Below, piece by piece: positions 45,600 to 57,860 of a stretch of DNA of 64,000 nt. The notes beneath the pieces were generated by a model. That model was given only the letters and a program-made list of their open reading frames with translations, was not told the DNA's origin and made no database searches. A program made the translations under genes and the position numbers. The DNA is taken from positions 310,592,512 to 310,656,511 of the forward strand of contig CM060846.1 in the NCBI GenBank assembly GCA_030762175.1. The letters are read 5' to 3'. Every line of letters begins with the position of its first letter. Positions within the stretch are counted from its first letter, which is position 1. This stretch comes from Metallyticus violacea (lineage: Eukaryota > Arthropoda > Insecta > Mantodea > Metallyticidae).

Positions 45600-46120
45600 T
45601 TTGAATGCCCATATTTTGTGGGTGGGACATTAGGGCACAAGATCGTCACTTGCCACTCCGAGAGAACTTTTCTGCTGGTTTCAAGAACGCTATATGCGGA
45701 AACTTCAACTCTTCACCAGCAATTCTACTACAGTTGCATATCAAACTAGGGTTAAGGAAACAGTTTACCAAGACTTTAAAAACAAAGATGGCGAGTATGT
45801 TTGTTACATTTTTAAAGCTCTCTAATAGAAACATTTAAAGAAACCACATTTAATTGTCCGGATATTGAAAAATTCATGTTTGATGGTACATTTGAATCTA
45901 CAAAATAGAATGCAGCGAGGAATGCATATTCAGAAGTCATAACAAACTTTCTTTGCAACCAGAAGCCTCCAGACTATAAAAATAAAAAGGACAAAATGCT
46001 AGCCGGATTCAAGAATCTGGGATACAAAACGGGTATGAATATACATACATATGTTACACTCGCACCTGAACCACTTAACCGGAAACCTGGGTTCTCTCAG
46101 TGAGGAACTAGGTTAAAGGT
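45600..46120 (+). mobile_element. Fragment of an unnamed repeat-family protein
   Basis: Two plus-strand blocks appear to belong to one broken protein. The first is ILLQLHIKLGLRKQFTKTL (about 45719-45775). Then come PDIEKFMFDGTFEST, then NFLCNQKPPDYKNKKDKM and LAGFKNLGYKTG (about 45955-46035). The pattern (PPLHIKLGL, then NFLGN.K...Y, then LG..M..K.H) occurs in a multicopy arthropod protein I know only as an uncharacterised, probably transposon-borne family. I cannot name the enzyme. Stops and one frame change lie between the blocks. Function unknown. Confidence 0.5.
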
Positions 46121-47779
46121 TACATTAAGTTTTAAAGTACCGTAGTTATTGAACATCCAGAAGCAATACATAAAAAATGACAGCAGATCTTTCACAACGA
46201 AAAAGCGGCAATTGCAATAATTTACTTATTAAAGGAATGAAATAATGACTCTAGACATTGTGTTATTTGTGGGAGAGCATAAAAATTAACAATATTGGCA
46301 GGATTAAATGGTGTAAATGGTGATATGAAGTTACCAAAATATGTATAAAAAAACATATTTGTGAGCTCTATGCATACTATATATACTTTTTCAAAATATT
46401 TTGCATGTTTTATCTCATATTTGTTGTATTTGGAGGCTTGTATTATAAATAGTGTGTTACAATTTATTATTTAAAATAAAACACATTATATTGAATTACA
46501 TCTTTAATGCGATTTTACTTATAATGATAGCAATAAAAAAACTGATTTTTTGAATTTAGCAAAACAAAGGTTACATTAATTCACTTTATAACGTTCAGGT
46601 ACTAATCAAATACTTAAAGCTAGATTTTTTTAAATCGTAACCACTTCATTGAGTTCCAGTTAGCGTTCACCAATCACATGAGCTTTGTGAATCAGGGAAA
46701 AAAATGTATGTACTAAGAAGTAAGACCACACTTTCATATCTAGGGACAACAGCCCACTGTCATTAAGAACTTAAAGAGGGGAAGATATTCCCAAAGTCCC
46801 TGTCTGTTAGAGCTACTGATAAGAACGTCGACCTCTTGCTGTCCAAAGAAGTTCACCTTTTGGAGAGTCACAGGAGTACTCAGCTCTAGTCGGTACAGAA
46901 CCCGGGTCCTTAGGGAGACATTTACACCTACCAACGTCTGCTGTATATGAAGAGATAAATATTTAATGCATAGCTTACAGGTGTCACACACAAAACATCG
47001 CAGCAGCTAAGCTTTTATTACCGGAATGGGCAAAAAACGTTGAAATTAGCTCCATGCCAGGCTTGCCATTCGCCCCTCACACAAGGAAGGAAAAAGGCTA
47101 GCCCCAGAGGATTCATTCCCAGGTTCGTTACGTGTCCTGACAACAGCTACGTAGCAGTTAGAGAATAGCCCCGAGCTCACACATGTCCCTTGACGTCCAG
47201 TACAAATCTCAGTCTTGCGCATAAATTGCGTTGCGATAAAATGACATCATTGTCTGCCATCGCGCATTCTTCGTTAACGATGTACAGCATCCGTACAGCA
47301 ACACAACAAAATCATGTCTGCAATTAATTCTTTTCCACAATTTTACCACCACAATTTTAGCAAGCATCGCCGTATACAGCCACGTGCTATCGCTACATCG
47401 AAGACAGGAAGCATATCCTTAAATGTTTTAAGAGATTTCAAATTTTATTTAATAAAATTAAAAATAAGATATTAAAATTAAAATATATTTAATGCAAATC
47501 TATACTGCAAAAGAATTTCGCTCACAGAGAACCATTAAAAATACTGCAATATATAAGAACTAAATTCAATCTTAAAAATAAATTAGTTAATTGCTGTAAA
47601 CCAAACAATACAACATTATTTATGCTTGTACAGCAAGGTTATTTGACCTACGCACCGGCAGAGCGCAACTGCATACTGAGAGAAGACATGTGCAAGTAGT
47701 AACTTGTAATTACTTAGAAGAAGGCCTTCTAATAGTGTGATTGTGCCTTGGCATGTTACTCTTGCTTTCATTGTTAACT
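46121..47779. other. Unrecognised region
   Basis: No gene recognised. 46.74-47.40 kb is less AT-rich than its surroundings and holds an 83-codon minus frame with no known domain. Confidence 0.45.
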
Positions 47780-48115
47780 GTTATTCGTTATGCCACTACA
47801 TATAGGCACCTTTTTCTTTAAGACATTCTACATCTTTGCTGCAGTTTAAATATATTGTACCAAACATTCTTTCTCGTGCTCTGTGAAAACATTTTTTCAC
47901 TGCATAGTTCACGGAGTATTCAAAAGCTTTTCCTTCTTTGGCAAAGAATTTTCATAAAAGCATTGTGAAAGTAGAACGGCTCACTTCGAATATTTTTGTA
48001 GTCTCTCTGTAGACATCTTCTGGTTTGGATCATCAGATTAATTAATGAGAGCATTTTCCAATGCATTTGAATTTATAGATTCCCTTTTCTTTCCTGTTTT
48101 GATCCGCCGTCCAAG
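47780..48115 (-). mobile_element. Possible pogo-type (HTH_psq) transposase fragment
   Basis: The minus strand from about 48110 reads RIKTGKKRESINSNALENAL, then after a frameshift EDVYRETTKIFEVSRSTFTM (about 48030-47965). After a stop it continues FFAKEGKAFEYSVNYAVKK. An Ala/Leu-rich first helix followed by a turn into FEVSRST resembles the psq-type helix-turn-helix at the start of pogo/Tigger transposases. The evidence is short, and chance or another HTH family is possible. Confidence 0.4.
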
Positions 48116-50195
48116 GTGCACGAGTGTCTGTTCATACACAAAAATGGCTATCTACGTGCGAACTATAACTTATGTTATAAAATTGTATGCTTATTTTACT
48201 CACCAAATAACATAGAATCTAATGTGCGATACAAAAATAATCCTCGTGCACTTGTTAAAGTACACTTAACACTCAAAAGGGCACAAGAATATTTACTTTT
48301 TACAAGGAAAAATAAAATTGGGCTATTGTACACACAACCACCAAACGAACAAGTTCAAATTCGTTCAGGGACTCTAAAAAGAAGCACATATTTAAAGAGG
48401 ATCCCACTTGATGACGGCATATCTCAGATATAGAAAGTGGCTTAAGGCACACCATGGTCTTTTTCCAACACATTCCCTGCATTTTATATAGACAAAATGT
48501 ACAGGATGCTCAAAGAGTAGTGTTTCTCATTTCACACTAGTTACAAAAGCTGTTATGAAATTATGTCTGAAAGCAAATATATTTTGATTTGTGGACCGTG
48601 TTGTACTTCAACTGTCCGTTGGTAGCTATTGTACGATTATTTGATTCCACGCATTTTCAGACATCCTCAGCTCTGCTCATATCTGTGCTCTTGCATTTGA
48701 TGAGTCAACTGTACGTTATGGAACTTTCTGAACCATCAATCGCCCTTTAAAGGTTTTGGTTAGAAAATGGGGCTGTGGTTCATTGTGCATGATCCACAAA
48801 CGTACTAATAGCTACAAGCTCAACTGACTGGTCCACGAATGGCTTATCCACCACGTCACTGTACTGCCTAAGTAAACACTTTCGAGCTGAAACGCAAAGA
48901 CAACTCGCACTACACAAGTAAGAAAATGTTATATTATTTCGGACCCATGTTTACTGCATCATGTTAAATAAATGGAGTATATTTCCACAAATATTTGTTC
49001 GTGGAAATCATTTTCCTACTTTTTATTTACTCTTTCCTCTGTGAAAATATGCTATAGTTTTTTGACAGTTAATGTACAGAATGTAAGAATATTTACTTTT
49101 AAAGATACATCTACATAAAGCAGATGGCCTTAGCATTGCTATAATAATGGCTGCTTAAATATTTTGCCCATGTTTCTGTCTGGTGGTTAAGAAAATGTAA
49201 TTTTGGTTATAATTAATAATTGTATTTGCCTAACCCACATTTATATTGATATTGCTTATTTTCTGTCATACATGCTCATTTAAACGTGTTACAGGGCTAA
49301 TGAACGTAAGTTTTGGTGGTAGTTCTTTGATTTTCCAAGCGTTTGCCGCTCTTACGCACTGCAAACACGCCAACATATTCCATAAAAATTTCAGGTTACA
49401 CAGAAAATTACTTAAATACTTTAGAGAATATAAAAACCGTTGTCTGGGTTTATAGAAAAACCACAAGATAACCGGCACTGTAGAAACTTTTCGGACAGAA
49501 GCACAGAAGTACTAATATTAAACCTTTAAGAAAACATATTTATAAAAATAATGTGGAAATGCAGTTAGGGTTATTTAGGGAAATAATGCGCTGGGAACTA
49601 CGATTGGTCGTGCGCATCAGTTGTATTGTGTGCAAATGTAAACCTGAAGACGGTCTAAGGGAAAACCAGTCAGAAGCAAGCTGCAAGTCTGCGTTAATGC
49701 AGTAGACAACATAAGGAATGATCAAACACAAGAGATTACGTAATATTAGTAAAGGTTTCTTTTGGTTACAAAATTAATAAATAAGCAGAATGGACGTGAA
49801 ATGTACATTTTTCATTTGGCTTTGACATAGGGTGCATGCATAGAAGTATTTCTATGTCCTTTTTGGACTACCAATTGATTTTATTGCTCTTAAGTCCTTA
49901 TTGGAGAGTTAGATTGCCTATGCTGTTATTAGCCTTTACAATTTACATACTTTCTACTGATTTTACAGAAGTTATTACTTTAATTTTTCTTCCTAGTTTA
50001 TTCACTAAATAGTCGAAAAACTGCTGTACCCTAAAATCTTTATTTATTTTTTATTTTTATTTATTTATTTACTTTGGGGGGGGCATTCTGAGATGCTCAC
50101 ATATAAACACTCGTTACTACTATTTTGCGCTCGAATGAATCATCTGCTAGTCTCGCATGCTACCGATCAAATCCCGCGATATTAATATCAGATAT
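48116..50195. other. Unrecognised region
   Basis: A 105-codon plus frame (48116-48433) and several 60-70-codon frames have no recognisable domain. (TTTA)n occurs at about 50039-50071. A weak tRNA-like block (CGATCAAATCCC) lies at about 50165-50176. Confidence 0.45.
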
Positions 50196-50199
50196 GGAG

Positions 50200-50860
50200 G
50201 ATAATCTACAAATATCCTCTAAGAAACTAACCGAACTGATTCATCTATATATTATAACGATTTATACTAACAAGAGCAAATAGATTGCGTTGCAAGGAAA
50301 CCTTATTGGAAGAAAAAAATCGTCATCAATTATAAAATTAGAAGTTTCAAGTACTTAGGAAATGACTAATATATTTTAGAAATGAAGATATACAAGTATC
50401 ACTTATTAAATATAATAAAATAAGTGATATTTAAAAGAGGAAATTCACAAAACAAATTAGTCAAAATATCTCTTTAGATTTTTATAATTCAGTTAGCAGA
50501 TCAGTACTCCTGAATGAAGCGAATGCTTGACTTTAACAAAAAGTGAAGAAAGACCACTGAAATCAGCACAAATGAGATTTTTTCGTTCACTTTTAGGAAA
50601 CGAGACTTACTACTGAATTAATGTATATGAGCACAGCCTGGAGTGGTCAACATAGTAGACTACATAAATAATAGTAATTCTAAATGTAGAAATGTCGACG
50701 GAATGACAGAAAATCGTCTACCAAAAATGGCACTTTAATACACGCCACGTGGAAGACGGCCTATAGGGAGCCCAGACACTTGCTGCAGATTCGAAAACGG
50801 GGAAATAACTACCCAGACCTTGATTGGAAGAAGACATATTTTGCTCTTTTCCATTAATAT
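50200..50860 (+). mobile_element. Non-LTR retrotransposon ORF2 C-terminal relic
   Basis: Plus-strand pieces in order: YKIRSFKYLG (about 50330-50360), TTEISTNEIFSFTFRKRD (near 50550-50605, the position of RT..M.FLR...G.TR), then NVDGMTENRLPKMAL (about 50692-50737), matching W..H..RM.DNRLPK.AL, and YTPRGRRPIGSPDTCC (about 50738-50785), the usual Y.P.GRR..GRP..RW end. Stops separate the blocks. A 5'-truncated LINE. Confidence 0.72.
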
Positions 50861-53635
50861 TGTTACGTTATGACTCTTTTGTAATTAAGTTAACTAATGG
50901 AATGCTGTCTATAAATCTAATGGTGTTCTTCAAGGGATGACCTGTTCATGTTGCGGATCAAGCCTTACCAAAAGATAGGTCCCATTAACCTAAAAAAGGC
51001 TATCCTTCTAAAAACATCTCCAATTTTCACACGAAAATTTTGTTTACTGATTAATCCTTAAAAATAATCTGGAATAGAGCAGCTTAAACTTGAAGTCCTT
51101 CATGACATTCTTACTCTTTTCCTATAATCATGGAGTCAGGAACATAAATATAATGTTTATCCATTCTTTATGCATTTATCCTTTACTTTTAATGACAGCT
51201 AAATTTTTAAAAGTATATCTTGAGGATCAAACTGACTTCTATATTTGATTTCCTATAACTATTTGTCTTTTTTTAAAAAGTGAGATCATAAGGTATATAA
51301 ATTAATTTTGATATCTCATTTTATTTGAAAAGCAAATAAATTTAATTACATTTGTGTATATATGATTAGCATACATTATACTATTTTATTTAACACAGGA
51401 ACAAATAGAATGAATAGAAGTTTTATTTTACCTGGCAGAGTTAAGATCTTAAGTTAATCTTATTTTCCTTTCAAACAGTGTAAAATATATAAAACAAAGA
51501 GAAATATTAAAAATCCGACTTGTTCATTCTTGTTTATCACACAACAAACTAATATACAGAATATGAGATTACTTATTTAACGCACTTAATGAAGTATCAT
51601 AACTAGTGAAAATCAATATTCAGTAAAAGCTACAATTAATAATTTAATTTGTATTTTTGTAAGTTAGATTCCCTAATTCATGTTTAATAAACTTCAATTT
51701 ATGACGTAGACTTTTTTTGCCGAAGTTTGTCATGGTAAAAGTTTCAAGAGGCATAAACTGTAAACCTTTTTCCATGTAATAAATTCCAATTTAAGCCACA
51801 TAAATTAAACAAAGTAGTGGTTGTAACTTTAATTAAATAATACCCAAACATAAGAAATGAAATAAACATAAGCATTAAAATGAATAATAAATCTACATCA
51901 TGGGAACCAAGAAGAGACATATTAACAATTAATTATTTTATTAAATGTTTATCAAAATTTAAGTGTAAGCAATAATTGTTGAAGTTTAGTTTTAAGGTAC
52001 GACATTGTCCCCAACCCCTAATTTCCCTAGGGAGCATTTTCCAACTTATAGTAATTGAGATGACAGATAATAAATAGTACAAAATATCATATGGCAAGAT
52101 ATAAGGAGCGGATCATCGCGGTGAAACTTGGTGCCTAATTGATAATGTGCTGATAAATTTTAAAAATACGAAGCTGAGAATATTAAGGCAAAAGTATGCA
52201 GAATTTGGAAAAGAGATTAAGATAATGAGCGAGTCTTTAAAGAAGGTAAATCACGATCATATTTACAATTATTGCAAATGTAATAGACACACGCGTTCAG
52301 TAGCTTTATCTATTGCCCAGTTTTGTTAAGGCTAGTTAACAGAACATCACAATAATTGAAGTATGGCATTACCAGCATCTGTAATAGAATTTACTTTAGT
52401 TTATCGTGAAGAAAAATACTTCAAATCCTCAATTAATGAATAATAGAAAATAAGTATCATTCATCTGCTCGTTCCATTCAAGGTGACTGTCCATATAAAA
52501 GTCTACTTTTTTCACCATCGGACTGTATGATTGTCACATGTGTGTCTCAAATGTTCTGATGCTATAACTTCAGACTCACTGACATTTGGTCAAGGCAAGT
52601 ACTTCATTAACCATCGAGAAAATGAGTTGAAATCAAAAGTATAATCCTTACAGAATCGCTGAGGCAATCAGGTCCAGTGTGTAAATAGACTTGTATATGT
52701 CGGCAGTATGTTAATTAGAGGAAATGTCTTTATTCCAAGCACCGAGCCTTGAGCAACCTCATACTTGAGATGTTCCACGAGGAATATCTACTACTAGTGA
52801 CATCCACCCAGACTATGACATTGTCAGAAAAAAACTATGGTCATAAAATGCAATTCACAGATAGATGTCCATGATCTCGAAAGCTTTGGATCCGTGTAAA
52901 GTGTTAACATATTGTGAGTTTTCCTCTATCCATCGATCCGTTTGCATGTTATCATTGATTTTCAACTATTCCCTAAAGTATACGTAGAAAACATGCTTTT
53001 TATAATAAAAATGACACAGAATGAGGCTGTAAATGGACCAATCACCTAAGCTGTAAGGATTACATGTCACAGAAACACACAAGCTGTCGTTCTCGTAACA
53101 TTATCCATTTTGAGCAAAATTCTTTTCTTTAAGTGACACACAAACGCTCCCTCTATCGGGCTTACCTCTTTAGAATAGCAGTTGCGCGACGCAAGAAGAA
53201 ACTCTTGGAGCTCTGATATAAAGAAAGAGAGGGAGGATAGAAGCAAAGTGGCTAAAAGAAGTTTATCATAGGGTGGCTGTTGTGAGAGGAAGGAAAAATA
53301 CACAAGACAAATCTTTCAGTTTTTGCTTGCAGTGACGTACACAATTCTTCTGCCGAAAGCTGTGCGGCAGATCTGAGAATTGTGTGTCCACATAGCTATT
53401 ATGTTATGGCAGTCACATTTTCCTTTATCTTTTGAAAGTAACTGCAGAGAAAATGAATATTTGTAAGTCATAGTTATGTGTTTAGCGTAAGGAAAGATCT
53501 GTCGTGAACAACTTGCAGATATAAAATGGTCGGTAATTCAGCCTGACTAAGCTGCAGCTTAGTAATCAGCAAATAGTTAGCTTCGGAGTAATCCATACAT
53601 CAATTTGTTATCTGAACAGTCGCGCAACGTTCGTG
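50861..53635. other. Unrecognised region
   Basis: Very AT-rich to about 52.0 kb, then a less AT-rich part (52.0-53.4 kb) that could be a non-coding repeat. I recognise no domain. Confidence 0.45.
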
Positions 53636-54530
53636 CGGTGAGTGTCTTTTCGTAATGTTGAACATTTAGCACTTTGCTGTAATAAAAATAATTGCAAAGG
53701 AAGGACTTCAACCCGCAAATGTTAAAATTCACTTAGATGGAGTGTATAATAAGGTTTCCCCTTCGTATGTAACGGTAAAGCATTAGACCAAACAGTCACG
53801 ATTAGAACCATTGAAAATGAGTGCTGAACGGAATCCCGCTGTTGTCGATAAGAGGAGACTAAATCTGAGATGCATTGCTACGGGTTGGTTCTTTCATCTT
53901 AGGAGCGTGCATGAGCATTTACGTATGAAAAAGGGGCCTTGACTTCTCTCGGCATTTCAAGACCAACAGCAAGAGGAAAGCTGTGAAAGGTTTTTCATCT
54001 TCTATCAAACAGGAAGGAAGGAATGAAACTATTTCAAAAAGGAAGTTATTAGAATGGCGTAAACCTAATGTGCACCAACAAGGAAGAGCAGAATGGTCCA
54101 TTTCAGAAGAAAAATCATGCCCACAATCAATATAAACTACTACTGTAGCCTCCACATAAACTGAGAGTAGCAATAAAATTTGCTGAGTGGGACAATGAAC
54201 ATTGCAAATGAATGCTGTGAAGAACAATGGATTTAGCAAATTATACTATGCTCTCTAAAGTTTAGATCTAGGTCCCAGCAATTATTTTTTTCTTAAATAA
54301 ACGCATGCAAGGATGAACATTTGATGATCAAAATGATGTGAAGACAGCCGTTTTATCAAAATTTCAGATTATTTTTTTCAAGGGCATAGAAATGTTAATT
54401 TAAATATGTGAAATTTTTGTTAAAATGGACGGAAACTTTGCGGAAAAGTGAAGTAATTGTTTTATTTCTCTTACCTCTAAATGTAAGTTAGACCGGATAA
54501 TTATGGAACCTGTGATTCAACGGTCCTACA
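53636..54530 (+). mobile_element. Mariner transposase relic, near full length
   Basis: The plus strand follows a mariner protein from end to end. It starts with KEGLQPANVKIHLDGVYN and VSPSYVTVKH (53697-53790; the first HTH). Then FHLRSVHEHLRMKKG (about 53893-53937; the second HTH), LLEWRKPNVHQQGRAEW (about 54050-54100), and a decayed HDNA region containing THARM (about 54300). Near the end, DDVKTAVLSKF (about 54330-54362) and VKMDGNFAEK (about 54419-54448) match the C-terminus. Most of the catalytic domain is decayed. TIRs were not identified. Confidence 0.75.
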
Positions 54531-57435
54531 TGCCGCCTCAAAATGCAACGAGTTAAGTTTTAGAGGATGGAAACTGAGACTCATTGGATTTTATTTCCAA
54601 TGATGTAAACTGTAATGTTTTTCTTTTATATAAATCTCAAGTTTTTGGAAAGAATGTTTCCAATGTCATTAAACTATGCAGACGAAGAGTAGTTGTCACC
54701 ATTGCTTCTCTGTACTCTTTCCGGCAGGTCGTAACGCTAGTTTGTGTTTATGTCATTTCTTCCAGGGGAAATTGAGAATGGGATAAGCAAGAAAGGCTAC
54801 TTCACTATAACTTTCACTCAAGGAAGACGTACGTAACTAACGATAAGGTGAATACAGCCCCAAGAGGAACCTTGATTCTCCACTAAACAGAGCAAACTCC
54901 ACGAATATCTGGAGTGTGGTCTCCCTATTTAACATTATGCTTGAAGGTTACTACCTTTACAAAGTTCAGCCACACGTTAATTCTAATTATTTGACGCTGT
55001 TAAACATGTTTACACTTAAATTCAGCTTCTTCATAACGCATATAGACAAACATTTGTGTGTAAAATTATCGACAAGGTAGCTCTTTTATTTTGCCGTCAA
55101 TAAGCTGTATTGAGCAGATCTTTTTTTTTTCTTTTTACCTTGGAAATTCATCTATTTTGAAAAGTGAAGTAGAAATGCCAGCGTATACTTTGTAATCTCA
55201 GTTATTGATGTTTGTGGTGCCAAGCTATTAGTTTCGCTGATACAGCGTCCCCAAAACAAGTCCAGTATAGATTTTCTTTGAAAGCGAAGACGCTAGATTT
55301 CCATTCCTGTATTGATAATCAGTCGAAGTTTCCTTCAGACTGCAGTGAGCTAAGAAGTAGAGCTTGAAGCATTAAAGTATAGGGAAATAAGATTTTTTGT
55401 GGCTAACGTGGGCCTAAACAATCAGCTGGAGTTTATAGGCTGTTGAAGATGAAAAGTGTCAAAATTGTAGATGCCAAAGTTGGCAGCCAGAAAAGAGAGA
55501 CAAAGAAAAAAAATAACATAAATAGAGGCTGAATATTAATTTTGAAATCATATGGGAAATAAGTTGCATGTTCTGGATTCAGAAATGAGCATTATATTTT
55601 AAGTATTTTGACCACTCTCTTCGAATGGAAGGTCTGCAAATATCCTGTTAACATCAAGCGAGCAATAAAATATGTAAGAGTTGTTAATTTAATAGGGTAA
55701 CTATTTATGCCTTAATGAAAATTTTTATGAAATTCCAGAAAACAAGATCACTAATTATATGATTTTTGTCACATCAACAAAGAGACTCGGGAAAATATAC
55801 ACGTGGAGAATTGTTGAAGAGAAGAATCACAATGAAAATTAAAATGAAACAACTTCCAATATTTTGATCTCATAGGAAAGCTTCTTGTTAAGTTTGCGAG
55901 GAAAGAACTGGGAGTTGAGCGAAGAATTTAAGTGATAGCAAGGTGCCCGAAAGATAATTTACCATTCATTACATGTAAAAGTCTACAATACAGATAGCTA
56001 TATATCTTCCTAAATATGATTGTGGACTACAGATATATGGATTATGAGATTGTGTGTATTATATCAGATTTTTTATTTCCACTGTGTTAATAAAGATTCT
56101 AAATAAAATTAATCCTATCAATATTGCATTTCAATATAAAATAAGTAAAATGAAGAAAGTAAAAAATAAAATTGGCTGCAGAAGGCATATATTAAATATA
56201 TCTCTAATTAATTCTCTTGGTAGAAAGATTTGGGAGGCTTAATTTTATATACTTTAAGCAAACGATTCGCTTCAACAAAAGTCGTAAATTTTCTCAAATA
56301 TTTTAATATCATGTCTTATGGATCATTAGTTTCTTAGAGTGCATTTGTGGTGGAGCGATAAAGTAAGAGATAATCTCTTACTTTAATGGAAATCACTCCA
56401 GCACTAAACGCCTTTAGAACTCTGATCATTTGTGCTGAAATATGCAGTCACCGAAATAAATATCGGTTATCTCCATTCCCTTAGCAAACTTGTTCAAGTT
56501 TCAGTGAAAAGGTGCAGTTCCAATTATTAGACGAATTTTCGTTCTATGGCAGTTCATATGGCATTCGTTGCTTTGCGGCGCAGCGTCACAATAACAACTC
56601 AGGACATTATTAAAACTTCCAGGTTGCGTTATAACTTACTTCTGAATTTATGTGGATTCTGTAGTCTATAACAGCAATATCACGAACTTTTTAAAGCACT
56701 GTTTAATGGTAAGGATTTGCAGAAGTATTGCAAGTCACAAAAGGAAGCTGTACTGTGCTATTTATAACACACACATACATATGAGAACGCAGGAAAGCAC
56801 CCCTTTATTATCATATTCCAAAATATGGACGAAAACAGGTATTTAATAATTTTGGAGCCTATTTGTCATAGGAAAGTTACAAAGGGATAGAATTAAATTT
56901 AACTAGCACTTGGCGATATCAATGTTAATTCGAAAATGTTACATAACTTAAGACAATTTTATTTGAATTGTTGTGTTTGTTGTATTCAAGAGAGGGCCAG
57001 AAGCAGAGAATCTGCTGGTAAAGAGTCTCTTTTTGTAAATAAAAATCTATTTGTACACAAACTTCTCGCAACACTGGTATAAATATATGCAAAGGTTACA
57101 TAGATTTCCATCGTCTAAATGCAACAATGTACAACAGAATTGTGAAGATCTACTCCTCTACGTCATAGTTCTCCCCGACCCCTTTCACTTGAGGGGAAAA
57201 TTGTTGTTCACTTGTTAAAGATCTTCTGTTCTAAATATTGCACTAACAGGCAGAATATCTTCTAAGTATTATATTCACATGAAAAGAAGAAAAGTTTTGC
57301 GTCTAAAATGACAGTTAATTAATTTGAAATAAATAATGAACTTATTGCATGCAGTTTGTTCTACAGTTGATTCAAACAGGTTTATTAATAGAAGCAATAA
57401 ACTTAGAATACATAGACCGTTAGTAACTTCTGGTG
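54531..57435. other. Unrecognised region
   Basis: About 2.9 kb without recognised gene or element; frames are at most 64 codons. Confidence 0.5.
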
Positions 57436-57860
57436 CAGAAACGTCTAACCATTGAAGAAATTTTGAGACGATTGAAAGAAAAACGTTGAAAAGAATGTGT
57501 AGTCCAGTTAAGGATGGAGAAGGGATGAGGATAAGCTATAACTGTGAATATAGAAACATTAATAGATATTCTATAAGATTTATAAAGACGTAAAGAAGAA
57601 AGCTGGGCATGTGCAAAGACTGGAGGAAATCAGGATACCGAAAGGAATGTTAAAAGGAAAAGTATACTCCGGAAGAAAGAATGGAAGATCAAAACTAGTA
57701 TAATTGGATAGTACGACAGTACATCTACGGAAAATCGGAGTAATAGGGCGAAAAAGTAAAACCGAAGACAGAAAGAAATATAGGAAATTAATGCAGGAGG
57801 ACAAAACTCATTAAAAGATGTAAAGCAAATGAAGAAGAAGAAGAAAATATAACTTATTGC
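57436..57860 (+). mobile_element. LINE ORF2 C-terminal relic with GAA-rich tail
   Basis: Plus-strand KTLKRMCSPVKDGEGMRISY (about 57480-57540) matches the R.LR.I.GPV...G.WRIRYN block of a common insect LINE. NCEYRNINRYS and RRKLGMCKDWRKSGYRK (about 57590-57640) stand for the RL.W.GH..RM block. MEDQN then fits the RP..RW.D position, and the end runs into a GAAGAAGAAGAAAATA tail at about 57827-57848. Frames shift several times. It is a different lineage from the 50.2 kb copy. Confidence 0.65.
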
